From Mediterraneibacter glycyrrhizinilyticus (lineage in GTDB: Bacteria > Bacillota > Clostridia > Lachnospirales > Lachnospiraceae): a DNA stretch of 64,000 nt. Shown piece by piece: positions 1-7,848 of the stretch. The DNA lies in assembly GCF_016902345.1 (NCBI RefSeq), contig NZ_JACJLR010000005.1:62001-126000 (forward strand), given 5' to 3'. The number at the start of each line of letters is the position of its first letter. Position 1 is the first letter of the stretch. Both the position numbers and the translations under genes were made by a program. The notes under the pieces were generated by a model. That model ran no database searches and was not told the DNA's origin. It saw only the letters and a program-made list of their open reading frames with translations.

Positions 1-34
1 GGCCATAAAAAAGAATAGAAAAACAATGAGTTTT

Positions 35-70
35 CCGTCAGCCGGATCACAGGCTGGCGGTTTTGTTTTA
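35..70 (+). terminator. Rho-independent terminator of an upstream gene
   Basis: A 9-bp stem (35-43 with 52-60, one G-T pair) with an 8-nt loop is followed by a T-rich tail at 61-70. The gene it ends lies outside the window. Confidence 0.75.
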
Positions 71-108
71 TTTCATGATATCCTTTAAAGCATAAAAGGG
101 GAAATAAG

Positions 109-264
109 ATGTCTTGGGAAACAGGGGGGAATGGGATTGCTTTCAGGCTGACAGTGATCTATACTGGGGATATGCAGCCTGCGGAACCGGAACCCGTAAG
201 CGGCGGGGCGTACGTGCCTGCGGGTGTCGGCTGGATTGAACGGGAATGCCCGCGGCAGGTCTGA
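109..264 (+). CDS. Possible 51-aa hypothetical protein
   Basis: An open frame of 51 codons starts at an ATG preceded by AAAGGGGAAATAAG, a plausible ribosome site, and stops 18 bases before the Crp/Fnr gene. The product has no membrane segment or signal peptide, carries a Pro/Glu/Gly-rich middle and a single cysteine near the C-terminus. I recognise no family. It could be a real small protein co-transcribed with the regulator, or a chance frame in its leader; the good start context and close spacing favour translation only weakly. Confidence 0.35.
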   Translation: MSWETGGNGIAFRLTVIYTGDMQPAEPEPVSGGAYVPAGVGWIERECPRQV

Positions 265-282
265 AAAGAAAGGCGGAATCGT

Positions 283-948
283 ATGAAAGAAATAGAAGAA
301 CTGTTTGAATGCTCGTTTCCTTTCTGGGACAGCCTGACGGAAGAGGAGCAGGCTGAAATGATCCTGGGGACGACAAGAAATACATGCGGCAAAAAGACCA
401 GGCTCCACTTCGGGGGAGGAGAGTGCGCAGGGGTTCAGATCATCGAGACGGGCAGGGCGCGGATCTTTATCACCTCGCCCAACGGAGGAGACATCACCCT
501 GTTCCGGCTGATGGACGGGGATGTGAGCATCTTAAGCGCGGCATGTATGCTGAACGGGATGGATGTGGAGCTGGACATGGAGATGGAAACCGACTGCATT
601 ATCTATACTATTCCGAAAAAACTGTATAAGAAACTTTACGAAGAGAACGGAGCGGTCAAGGATTATACGATGGAGATGGTCTCTGAGAAATTTTCGGACA
701 TCATGTGGCTGTTTAACCAGTTTGTATTCTCCAATGTGGCGTCCCGCCTTGCAGGTGTTCTTCTGGAACACAGGGCGATGGAGGGAAAAGACGTCCTTCC
801 TGTCACCCACGAAGTTCTGGCGAGGGACGCAGGGACGGCCCGGGAGGTTGTCAGCAGGCTTTTGAAACAGTTTCAGGCGGACGGGATGGTACGGCTGACA
901 AGAGGTAAGGTGGAGATCACCGACGCGGGACGGCTGGGAAAAGTCTGA
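283..948 (+). CDS. Crp/Fnr family transcriptional regulator
   Basis: This 221-aa protein has the family's two-part layout. An N-terminal cyclic-nucleotide-binding-like beta-roll (about 20-120) is followed by a long dimerisation helix (about 125-155) and a C-terminal winged helix with the recognition helix near TAREVVSRLLKQF. The N-terminal half holds several cysteines, but not the clear four-cysteine set of E. coli FNR, so a redox or metal role is only possible. It lies 149 bp upstream of thioredoxin on the same strand, and a TGTGA-type dyad sits in the gap. I infer a redox or oxygen-linked regulator that may act on trxA. The effector is unknown. The start is supported by AAAGGCGG upstream. 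Confidence 0.88.
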   Translation: MKEIEELFECSFPFWDSLTEEEQAEMILGTTRNTCGKKTRLHFGGGECAGVQIIETGRARIFITSPNGGDITLFRLMDGDVSILSAACMLNGMDVELDMEMETDCIIYTIPKKLYKKLYEENGAVKDYTMEMVSEKFSDIMWLFNQFVFSNVASRLAGVLLEHRAMEGKDVLPVTHEVLARDAGTAREVVSRLLKQFQADGMVRLTRGKVEITDAGRLGKV

Positions 949-981
949 AAATATGTCTGAAGACAGTATCAGATAAAACTT

Positions 982-1022
982 TGTGATTTTGTCACGGAAA
1001 AAGTGATAGATTGTGGTATACT
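982..1022 (+). promoter_or_regulatory. trxA promoter with Crp/Fnr-like dyad
   Basis: An extended -10 (TG at 1014-1015, TATACT at 1017-1022) lies about 75 bp before trxA, with no good -35 at the right distance. Just upstream are TGTGA (982-986) and TCAC (992-995), and TCAC is again mirrored by GTGA (1003-1006). A Crp/Fnr activator binding here would fit a promoter lacking a -35 and the regulator gene next door. The dyad is seen; its use as an operator is inference. Confidence 0.45.
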
Positions 1023-1097
1023 AAGTACATCGAAAGCGAAAAAAGACCTTCAGCTTTCGGAAAGAAAACAGAGATTCATCAAAAGGAGGATATAGAT

Positions 1098-1406
1098 ATG
1101 GCAGTGATCAAATTGACAAAAGATAATTTCGACCAGGAGGTAATGCAGTCTGACAAACCGGTTCTCGTTGATTTCTACGCAGACTGGTGCGGACCCTGCA
1201 AGATGATGGGACCGGTCGTGGAGGAGATCTCCAACGAAGAGGCAGGCGTTAAGGTGTGCAAGATCAACATCGATGAGGAGATCGAGCTGGCGCAGCGCTT
1301 CGGAGTGATGAGCATTCCGACCTTTATCGCTGTGAAAGGCGGAGAGATCGCAGGAAAACAGATCGGAGCTGTGCCGAAGAGCACGCTGCTCGGGCTTGTG
1401 AAATAA
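1098..1406 (+). CDS. trxA: Thioredoxin
   Basis: This 102-aa protein is a full-length thioredoxin with the WCGPC active site (redox cysteines 31 and 34) and the cis-proline loop SIPTF. It reduces disulfides in cytoplasmic proteins and is normally recharged by thioredoxin reductase, which is not in this window. The frame is open further upstream, but the ATG at 1098 has an AAAGGAGG site at ideal spacing and gives the usual thioredoxin N-terminus. It sits downstream of a Crp/Fnr regulator and an extended -10 promoter. Confidence 0.96.
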   Translation: MAVIKLTKDNFDQEVMQSDKPVLVDFYADWCGPCKMMGPVVEEISNEEAGVKVCKINIDEEIELAQRFGVMSIPTFIAVKGGEIAGKQIGAVPKSTLLGLVK

Positions 1407-1429
1407 AATAGGTTACAGTTCAGATTAGC

Positions 1430-1458
1430 TGGACGTTTCTCCTGCAAAAGTCTATAAT
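1430..1458 (+). promoter_or_regulatory. Probable promoter of the YhcH-family gene
   Basis: TGGACG and TATAAT are separated by 17 bp, ending 60 bp before the next start codon. The -10 is perfect, the -35 four of six. Confidence 0.5.
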
Positions 1459-1518
1459 AAGGACAGAACATGAATGCGAAACAGAAAAAATCAGGACGCA
1501 AAAGATAGGAGAAACAGC

Positions 1519-1977
1519 ATGCTGACAACAAGTCTTACACTTGCCGAGAAATATGATTATCTCGGTGGAAAATTTAAAAAGGCATTCACTTTCCTGAGAG
1601 AGACAGACCTTACGTCCCTTCCCCTGGGAAATGTTGCCATCGACGGCGACGATATCTACGCGAACGTACAGAGCTACACAACGATGCCCGCTTCCGAGTG
1701 TGCATTTGAGAGCCACAGGGCTTATTTTGACATTCAGTATATGGTGGAGGGAGAGGAAATATTCGGTTATGAACCGATCGCAAACCTTACCCCGTCCACA
1801 GAGTACAATGAGACGACGGACCTTATCTTTTATGAGGAACCAGATGAGAGCGGAGCGATCCTCCTGAAGAAAGGGGATTTCGCTATCGTGCCGCCGGAGG
1901 ACGCACATGCTCCGAGGAGAATGTCGAAAAAGGGACCCTGTGAGGTAAGGAAGATTGTGGTGAAGGTCAGGGTATAG
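1519..1977 (+). CDS. YhcH/YjgK/YiaL family (DUF386) protein
   Basis: The 152-aa product matches the small single-cupin YhcH/EbgC family, with the characteristic ESHRAYFDIQY and VPPEDAHAP segments that carry the putative metal-binding His and acidic residues. Members occur with sialic acid, galactoside and uronate catabolism and are thought to act on sugar anomers or epimers; the substrate here is unknown and no sugar operon adjoins it. The start at 1519 is preferred over an in-frame ATG 45 bases upstream because of the GATAGGAGAAACAGC ribosome site. Confidence 0.88.
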   Translation: MLTTSLTLAEKYDYLGGKFKKAFTFLRETDLTSLPLGNVAIDGDDIYANVQSYTTMPASECAFESHRAYFDIQYMVEGEEIFGYEPIANLTPSTEYNETTDLIFYEEPDESGAILLKKGDFAIVPPEDAHAPRRMSKKGPCEVRKIVVKVRV

Positions 1978-2078
1978 GTTTGCAGACGCAGGCCATGATC
2001 TGGCATGAGCAGCCGAAGCACTGGAGGACGCCGGGAACAGGAAAAGGAAAGTAGCCTGATTCCGGATGTCCGCTTTCC

Positions 2079-2130
2079 CTGCGCGGGGATACACAGAGCG
2101 TTCGCTTTCTGTGTGCCCGCGCAGTTTTTT
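2079..2130 (+). terminator. Rho-independent terminator
   Basis: A long GC-rich stem (2079-2096 with about 2108-2124) is followed by six Ts at 2125-2130. It ends the YhcH-family gene and sits just before the 3' end of the convergent ABC-F gene. Confidence 0.85.
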
Positions 2131-2146
2131 GTAAAAGAAGTTGTCA

Positions 2147-3628
2147 TTACAGTTCTATGATCCTTGTTGCCACCTTCTCGCGGAACGCCCGGTCGTGCTC
2201 CACAAAGAGCATGGCAGGCTGAGCGGAGAGCAGCAGCTCTTCCAGCTGCATCCGTGAGAAGATATCAATAAAGTTCAGCGGCTCATCCCAGAGGAACAGG
2301 TGCGCCGGTTCACACAGGGATTTTGCGAGGAGGACTTTTTTCTTCTGACCTTCACTGTAATCCTCGATCCGTTTCTCGAACTGCACCCGTTCCAGTCCCA
2401 GTTTCCGGAGGACGGCAAGGAGAAGGGAACTGTCGATGCCGTATTTTAAGGCGAGATCTGACAGCGTTCCGTTCAGCCGGGAGGTATCCTGCGAGATGTA
2501 AGAGACTCGCAGGTCTCCGGCGGTCCATACATCCCCGGTATAAGGGATATCTTCGCCCAGGATCAGCTTCATCAGGCTGCTCTTTCCGCAGCCGTTTTTC
2601 CCGGACAGAGCGATCCGGTCGCCGCGGCAGATATCCATATTAAAATGGGTAAGCAAAGGAGCGGCCCCGTTGTATTGGATCTCCACATCTGTCATCGTGA
2701 CCAGACGGCGGCTGTGATGATCCAGCAGGTTCAGTTTTAAGCTGTCCAGAGTCTCTACGTCTTTTAAGAGCTCTTCTTTTTCACGGATAGCGGACTCTTT
2801 TCTGTTTTCCAGATTCTTTGCCCGTTTCATCATCTTTGCTGCCTGATGGCCGATGTGTCCCCGGTCCGGTTTGAGTCCGGCCACACGGGAACCGGTCTTC
2901 GTCCCCTCGACTTTATCCGACCAGCGGGCTGCCTGCCGGGCAGATTCCCGCAGTTTGCGGATATCTTTTTTCAGATGTTCATTCTGACGCAGTTCCATGT
3001 TATCCTTTGCGGTCTTATCGGCAAACCAGGAAGAGAAGTTCCCTTTCCGTATATCAATGGTCTGCCGGTTCAGCACAAGAACATGATCCACGCAGCGGTC
3101 CAGGAAATCCCGGTCGTGTGAGACAAGGATAAAGCCCTTTTTGAGAGAAAGATAGTCAGCAACCTTTTCCCTGGCAGGTCCGTCCAGATGGTTCGTAGGC
3201 TCATCGATCAGGAGAAAAGCATGCTCCTTTAAAAACAACGCGGACAGAAGCGCCTTGGTCTGTTCCCCGAAGCTTAGAGTGGAGAAGGGGCGGTAGAGGA
3301 TCTCTGCGTCTGTATCCAGCAGGTTCAGTTCCCGGATCAGCTCCCACTGTTCCATCACCGGATTGATCTCTTCCAGGATCTCCAGCGTCATCCGGGACCG
3401 GTCTTTGACCGGGAAAGGAAAATATTCAAATTCCACGGATGAAAGAATGGAACCGGTGTATTCATATTCCCCCATGAGCAGTCTCAGAAACGTGGTCTTG
3501 CCTTTGCCGTTCCGTCCGATAAAGCCCAGTTTCCAGTCGGTATCGATCTGGAACGAGACGTGTTCAAAGACAGGATCAAAGCTGCCTTCGTAAGTAAAGC
3601 TCAAATTATTTATCTGTATGATCGACAT
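2147..3628 (-). CDS. ABC-F ATPase, Lsa/CplR-like ribosomal protection protein
   Basis: This 493-aa protein has two ABC ATPase domains and no membrane segments, the ABC-F architecture. Domain 1 shows Walker A GRNGKGKT, signature LSFGEQ and Walker B LLIDEPTNHLD; domain 2 shows GKNGCGKS, SEGQKKK and LWDEPLNFID. A charged, Lys/Arg-rich linker of about 80 residues between them is the part that enters the ribosomal exit site in antibiotic-resistance ABC-Fs. Length and the N-terminal wording are most like Lsa/CplR proteins, which protect against lincosamides, streptogramin A and pleuromutilins. That resistance is inferred from family only. An attenuator-like hairpin lies about 45 nt upstream. Confidence 0.87.
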   Translation of the reverse strand: MSIIQINNLSFTYEGSFDPVFEHVSFQIDTDWKLGFIGRNGKGKTTFLRLLMGEYEYTGSILSSVEFEYFPFPVKDRSRMTLEILEEINPVMEQWELIRELNLLDTDAEILYRPFSTLSFGEQTKALLSALFLKEHAFLLIDEPTNHLDGPAREKVADYLSLKKGFILVSHDRDFLDRCVDHVLVLNRQTIDIRKGNFSSWFADKTAKDNMELRQNEHLKKDIRKLRESARQAARWSDKVEGTKTGSRVAGLKPDRGHIGHQAAKMMKRAKNLENRKESAIREKEELLKDVETLDSLKLNLLDHHSRRLVTMTDVEIQYNGAAPLLTHFNMDICRGDRIALSGKNGCGKSSLMKLILGEDIPYTGDVWTAGDLRVSYISQDTSRLNGTLSDLALKYGIDSSLLLAVLRKLGLERVQFEKRIEDYSEGQKKKVLLAKSLCEPAHLFLWDEPLNFIDIFSRMQLEELLLSAQPAMLFVEHDRAFREKVATRIIEL

Positions 3629-3663
3629 GATGTTATCCCTCCGTTTTCTAAAGTATTTTCAGA

Positions 3664-3774
3664 TTAAATCAGGACGAAAAACAGGACCGCAGAAAAGTTC
3701 TCTCTGCGGTCCTCTGATCTCATACACATATATCGTGAACCTGCTGCCGGACAAACATACGGAGGAACAGGTTC
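3664..3774 (-). promoter_or_regulatory. Attenuation leader of the ABC-F gene with possible leader peptide
   Basis: On the minus strand a short frame (ATG at about 3723, ending at 3664, roughly 19-21 codons) runs straight through the terminator stem at 3673-3713. A ribosome stalled in it could block the stem. A second pairing, 3737-3743 with 3768-3774, lies just upstream. This is the layout of drug-induced ABC-F leaders such as vmlR and lsa. The frame's ribosome site is weak, so the peptide is a hypothesis. Confidence 0.5.
3673..3713 (-). terminator. Intrinsic terminator in the ABC-F leader
   Basis: A perfect 11-bp stem (3683-3693 with 3703-3713) is followed on the minus strand by a GTTTTTC run, about 45 nt before the ABC-F start codon. 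Its place upstream of, not after, a gene on that strand marks it as an attenuator candidate. Confidence 0.7.
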
Positions 3775-4073
3775 CGTTTTTATATGAAGAGGGAAAAGAT
3801 GAAAACTTTCCTGCGGTGCATGACAAAATACCGGGACAGCCGGCACATCCGGGGCCTGAGTCTGCGTTGCCGGAATATCTGCCGGGTACGGTCTGTTTTC
3901 CGCGGGGATCTTCACGCGGATACTCTGTGATTCTGTCATGCCATAATGTGATTAGCAGGAAATAATGATCATCTTTTCAACTCCGATCTTACAGGAATAT
4001 ATCCTTTGATTCTGCGGACAGAATAGCAGAAGAAAGAGGAAAAGTCAAGAGGGTTTTCTCTGCTTCATGCCTC

Positions 4074-5373
4074 TTACATGCGGGCAGGGCGACACCCTGC
4101 CTTGTCGTGGGTACGGGGAGAACAGTAACTTTTGCAGGACATACAGGTGGCAAGGAAATAGATCCCGTATATAAGGAGAAAAAGAACAGCGGTGAAGACC
4201 ACATTTGTGGAAATGTGCATGTTCATAAATTCTTCCACTGTCTCCATAGCCTTGCGAAGGAAAACAGATGACAGGATAACAGCCAGAGCAAGCGGCGCCA
4301 GGAAGAATACCGCGGTCTGCCAAAACAAAGAACGGCTGACCTGACGGCGGGAGGCACCCAGTTTCTGGAGCAGGTGGAAGCGGCGGATGCTGTCTGCGGT
4401 CTCCGTGAGCACTGTGGCGGAAGCGCGTTTCAGTTCGGCTCCGGCTATGGTCAGGGAAGGGGAGCGCTCAAGCACTGCCTTTACGTATTCCATGGTCCCC
4501 TCGTAATTGCAGTTCAGCAGGAATTCATTTCCGCTCAGATGGTAAGGTTCTTTTCCCTGCATGGACAGTGCACGGTTAAAATCGGAGAGGGAGAGGACGA
4601 ACACAGGGGAGGAGGGGACCGATGACCAGCAGTGCACCGGCAATCTGGAAATTTATGTTCTTTCTTGACGGCAGGATCCCGTTTTTCAGAAACATGGCAC
4701 AGGATATGGAAAGCGCTGTAATGGAGAGCAGAAACACAAGCACCATGAATGTCCTGTTCCATTTCACGGATGTCTCGTTCTTCCTCTCCGCGGACAGAAG
4801 GTCGATCAGTTTCACGGAGGAAACAGTACGGACATTAAAAATCATCACGAGGAAAAAGATGACTGCAAAGCAGAGAACAGTCTGTCTCAGAGCTTCTCCA
4901 GACAGGACGAAACGGTAATCAGAAAGATCTGCCGCAAACAGCTGTATGGACAGCAGAGAAACGCCCTGGGAGAAAAACAGCCCGAGGATCAGCCCGGCGG
5001 CGAGGGAGATCAGGCCGACGCAGAGGGTTTCTCCTGCAAAGAGGCGGGAGATCCGCCCTTTTTTCATGCCGGACATCATATAGATCCCCAGCTCCTTTTT
5101 GCGCCGCTTCAGGAGAAACTGGTTGGCGTAAACGATCAGAAAGGCAAGGACCACCGCGATCGCCACGGACAGCAGGCCGATCAGACGGTCGAGCTGTTCA
5201 TAGAGCAGGGCTTTGGTGGCGCCAAGATCTGAAAACGCCGCCTGATCTGAGAGGGAATTAAAGGCGTAGAACATGCTGACGGAGATCATCAGAGTCAGAA
5301 AATAGACCAGATAATCCCGCATATTTTTTCTTACATTGCGAAGGATCAGTTTACATGAAGTCATCCTGCTCAC
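4074..5373 (-). pseudogene. BceB/FtsX-type ABC permease, frameshifted and internally deleted
   Basis: The 5' piece (5373 down to about 4600) encodes a typical permease N-terminus: TLMISVSMFYAFNSL, then an FtsX-like block with RRKKELGIYMMSGM and several membrane helices. The 3' piece, in another frame (about 4640 to 4074), encodes the family's C-terminal FtsX block with LQKLGASRRQVSRSLF and two membrane helices. Together they reach about 450 residues, whereas BceB-type permeases have about 650, so the central extracellular region is missing and the frames do not join. The gene overlaps the partner ATPase by 23 bp. Such pairs export or sense cell-wall-active peptides. Barring a sequencing error, the transporter is dead. 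Confidence 0.8.
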
Positions 5374-6121
5374 CTCCCAGCTCAGAGACTACCTGAAGGA
5401 TCTTTGTAAAAAACTCTGCCCGGTTGTCCTCGCCCCGGCGCAGCTCGTGGAAAAGTTTTCCGTCTTTGATAAACAGGATGCGCCTGCAGCAGCTCGCTGT
5501 AAACGCATCGTGTGTCACCATCAGGATGGTCGCCCCGAGGCGCCGGTTCAGATCCGTTATCAGGTGCAGGAGCATCCGGGATGAACCGGAATCCAGAGAA
5601 CCTGTGGGCTCATCTGCGAGGATAATTGCCGGATCAGAGACCACTGCCCGTGCCGCCGCCACTCTCTGCTGCTGTCCGCCGGACATCTCATAGGGAAATT
5701 TGCCCAGTACATCAGAGATATCCAGCGCCGCGGCGATATGTTCTACTTTTCTTTCGATCTCTGCCGGTCTGGTTCCGGAGACGGAGAGGGGGAGGGCGAT
5801 ATTTTCCCGGGCGGTCAGTGTGTCCAGCAGGTTGAAGTCCTGAAAGATGAATCCCAGTTTCTGTCCGCGGAACGCGGCAAGCTCGGCCCTCTTCAGTTTC
5901 GTGATATCCCGCCCTTCCACATAGATATGCCCGCCGGTCACGGTGTCTATGGTGGAGATGCAGTTTAACAGTGTCGTCTTTCCGGAACCGGAAGCTCCCA
6001 TGATGCCCAGGAACTCCCCTTTTTGTACCTGAAAGGAAATGCGGTCCACAGCCTTGGTCAGATTCTCCCTGCCGCCATAGTATTTCTGAATGTTGACTGC
6101 CTGTAAGATGGTTTCATTCAT
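5351..6121 (-). CDS. ABC transporter ATP-binding protein (BceA/MacB type)
   Basis: The 256-aa ATPase has Walker A GASGSGKT, signature MSGGQQQRVAAARA, Walker B ILADEPTGSLD and an H-loop VTHD. It belongs to the BceA/LolD-like group that partners FtsX-type permeases in antimicrobial-peptide resistance. The ATG at 6121 is preferred to a TTG 30 bases upstream because AAAGGGGACAGAACT precedes it. It ends inside the start of the permease, which is broken. No BceRS-type two-component system lies nearby. The ATPase itself looks intact, with no damaged motif. Confidence 0.9.
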   Translation of the reverse strand: MNETILQAVNIQKYYGGRENLTKAVDRISFQVQKGEFLGIMGASGSGKTTLLNCISTIDTVTGGHIYVEGRDITKLKRAELAAFRGQKLGFIFQDFNLLDTLTARENIALPLSVSGTRPAEIERKVEHIAAALDISDVLGKFPYEMSGGQQQRVAAARAVVSDPAIILADEPTGSLDSGSSRMLLHLITDLNRRLGATILMVTHDAFTASCCRRILFIKDGKLFHELRRGEDNRAEFFTKILQVVSELGGEQDDFM

Positions 6122-6286
6122 AGTTCTGTCCCCTTTCTGTGATATTTTCAAAAACCTGTTTCTGTAAGAAAATGGTAGCAGAACTGCGGGCGGAGTGCCT
6201 TTATGAGATGTGACATTTCACTTACATTTGTGTAAGGCGGGGGACGAAAAGGTAAGAGGAAGTCAGAAATTTATCAAGTTAAGATA

Positions 6287-6382
6287 ATTCGCTCAGGAAA
6301 TGTGGATATCTATGAATGATTCGCTCAGGAAATGTGGAAAATATTTTATTATTCGCTCATTTTTTGTGATCCGGTTGATATC
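6287..6382 (+). repeat. Three 32-bp-phased direct repeats before the AAA+ gene
   Basis: ATTCGCTCA occurs at 6287, 6319 and 6351, exactly 32 bp apart. Copies 1 and 2 continue identically as GGAAATGTGGA; copy 3 keeps TGTG at the same offset and overlaps the -35. The phasing is about three helical turns, as expected for repeated protein contacts on one DNA face. Confidence 0.7.
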
Positions 6383-6403
6383 AGACACATCCCGGGATAT
6401 AAT
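6375..6403 (+). promoter_or_regulatory. Promoter of the AAA+/DUF4143 gene
   Basis: TTGATA, 17 bp, then TATAAT, with the likely start near 6410 and the start codon at 6429. The -35 lies inside the third upstream repeat, so a factor bound to the repeats would control it directly. Confidence 0.8.
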
Positions 6404-6428
6404 AATGTCAATGGAAGGATGTGATTTT

Positions 6429-7775
6429 ATGCGCTATCTCAAGAGAAAGATCGATGAGTTCCTGACTGCCTGGAAAGCAGAGAAAGACAGGAACCCGCTC
6501 ATTGTAAAAGGTGCAAGGCAGGTGGGAAAGACCGAGTCTGTCAGACGGTTTGGAGAGAATAATTATAAAGAGATGATCTATATCAATTTTGTCGAAGAGC
6601 CGAAGTATAAGATGATCCTTGAGGACGGATATAAGACCGAGGATATCATAAAGAATATTTCACGGATCGATCCTTCAAAGCGTTTTTCAGAAAAAGAAAC
6701 CCTGATCATATTTGATGAGATCCAGGAGTTCCCGGATATAGCGACTTCGCTGAAATTTTTTAAGATCGACGGCAGATACGATGTGATCTGCAGCGGATCT
6801 CTTCTCGGGATCAGCTATAAAAGGATTGAGAGCAACAGTGTTGGGTATAAAACGGATTATGAGATGACTTCAATGGATTTCGAAGAATTCCTCTGGGCAA
6901 AAGGCTACGGGAAGGATCTTACAGAGGAGCTCCTGTCTCACATGATGGAGCAGAAAGCGCTGAGTGGTCTGACTATGTCGGTCTGCAGAGAACTTTTTCT
7001 TGACTTCTGCATCCTGGGAGGGATGCCGGCTGTCGTGAGGCAGTATATCGAGCGGGGAAACTTTGAGGGGACTCTTGGTATCCAGCGCCAGCTGATTGCA
7101 GATTACCGGGAAGATATACGTAAATATGCGGAAGGGATGGATCAGACAAGGATACTCAATGTATTTGATCAGATCCCGCCCCAGCTTGCCAAGGAGAACA
7201 AGAAATTTCAGATCTCCAAGGTGGCGAGAGGGGCAAGGTTCAAAGATTACAGAGGATGTGTCGAATGGCTTCATGATGCAGGGCTGGTCAATATATGCTA
7301 TGGGATGACGTTCCCGGAACTGCCTTTAAAGGGAAATTACGACGAGTCAAAGTTCAAGCTTTATTTCAGCGATACAGGGATTCTGGTCGCGATGCTGGAC
7401 GATGAAGCCCAGGATGATCTGCGGGCAAACAGGAACCTGGGGGTTTACAAGGGGGCGCTCTACGAGAATATCGTGGGGGAGGCTCTGGTTAAATCCGGGT
7501 ATGGGCTGTATTATTATAAACGGGAGGACTCGACACTGGAAGAGGATTTTTTTGTACGGACAAAGGATCTGCTCGTACCGGTGGAAGTCAAGGCGGTCAG
7601 CGGAAGGTCCAAGTCTCTCCGCACACTGATCTCCAGCGAAAAGTACAGTGACATCCGGTGCGGGATCAAATTGTGCGACGGGAATATCGGATACAGCGGC
7701 GGGATCTATACATTTCCTTATTTTTGTGCGTTTCTGCTGAAGGACTGCCTGAAAGAAGGCTTGATCTCAACCTAA
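6429..7775 (+). CDS. AAA+ ATPase with C-terminal DUF4143 domain
   Basis: The 448-aa protein starts with a P-loop ATPase domain (Walker A VKGARQVGKTES, Walker B LIIFDEIQEF, sensor-like ICSGSLLG) and ends in a DUF4143 region with FSDTGIL and VPVEVKA, the latter resembling the core of PD-(D/E)XK-like folds. This family is widespread, often multicopy, and without a settled function; proposals include DNA or toxin-antitoxin-like roles. The start at 6429 has GGAAGG ten bases upstream. It stands alone between a minus-strand transporter and addB, with its own strong promoter and repeat array, and no partner gene. Confidence 0.88.
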   Translation: MRYLKRKIDEFLTAWKAEKDRNPLIVKGARQVGKTESVRRFGENNYKEMIYINFVEEPKYKMILEDGYKTEDIIKNISRIDPSKRFSEKETLIIFDEIQEFPDIATSLKFFKIDGRYDVICSGSLLGISYKRIESNSVGYKTDYEMTSMDFEEFLWAKGYGKDLTEELLSHMMEQKALSGLTMSVCRELFLDFCILGGMPAVVRQYIERGNFEGTLGIQRQLIADYREDIRKYAEGMDQTRILNVFDQIPPQLAKENKKFQISKVARGARFKDYRGCVEWLHDAGLVNICYGMTFPELPLKGNYDESKFKLYFSDTGILVAMLDDEAQDDLRANRNLGVYKGALYENIVGEALVKSGYGLYYYKREDSTLEEDFFVRTKDLLVPVEVKAVSGRSKSLRTLISSEKYSDIRCGIKLCDGNIGYSGGIYTFPYFCAFLLKDCLKEGLIST

Positions 7776-7848
7776 AAGACACAGTGTGAACTGTAACCTT
7801 CAAAGAGCGGAACAAAAATGAAAGAACAGACAGAGCGGGAGGCATTTT

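Noticed and set aside
6121-6151. A TTG start at 6151 for the BceA-like ATPase
   Set aside because: The ATG at 6121 has a better ribosome site and gives the usual N-terminus.
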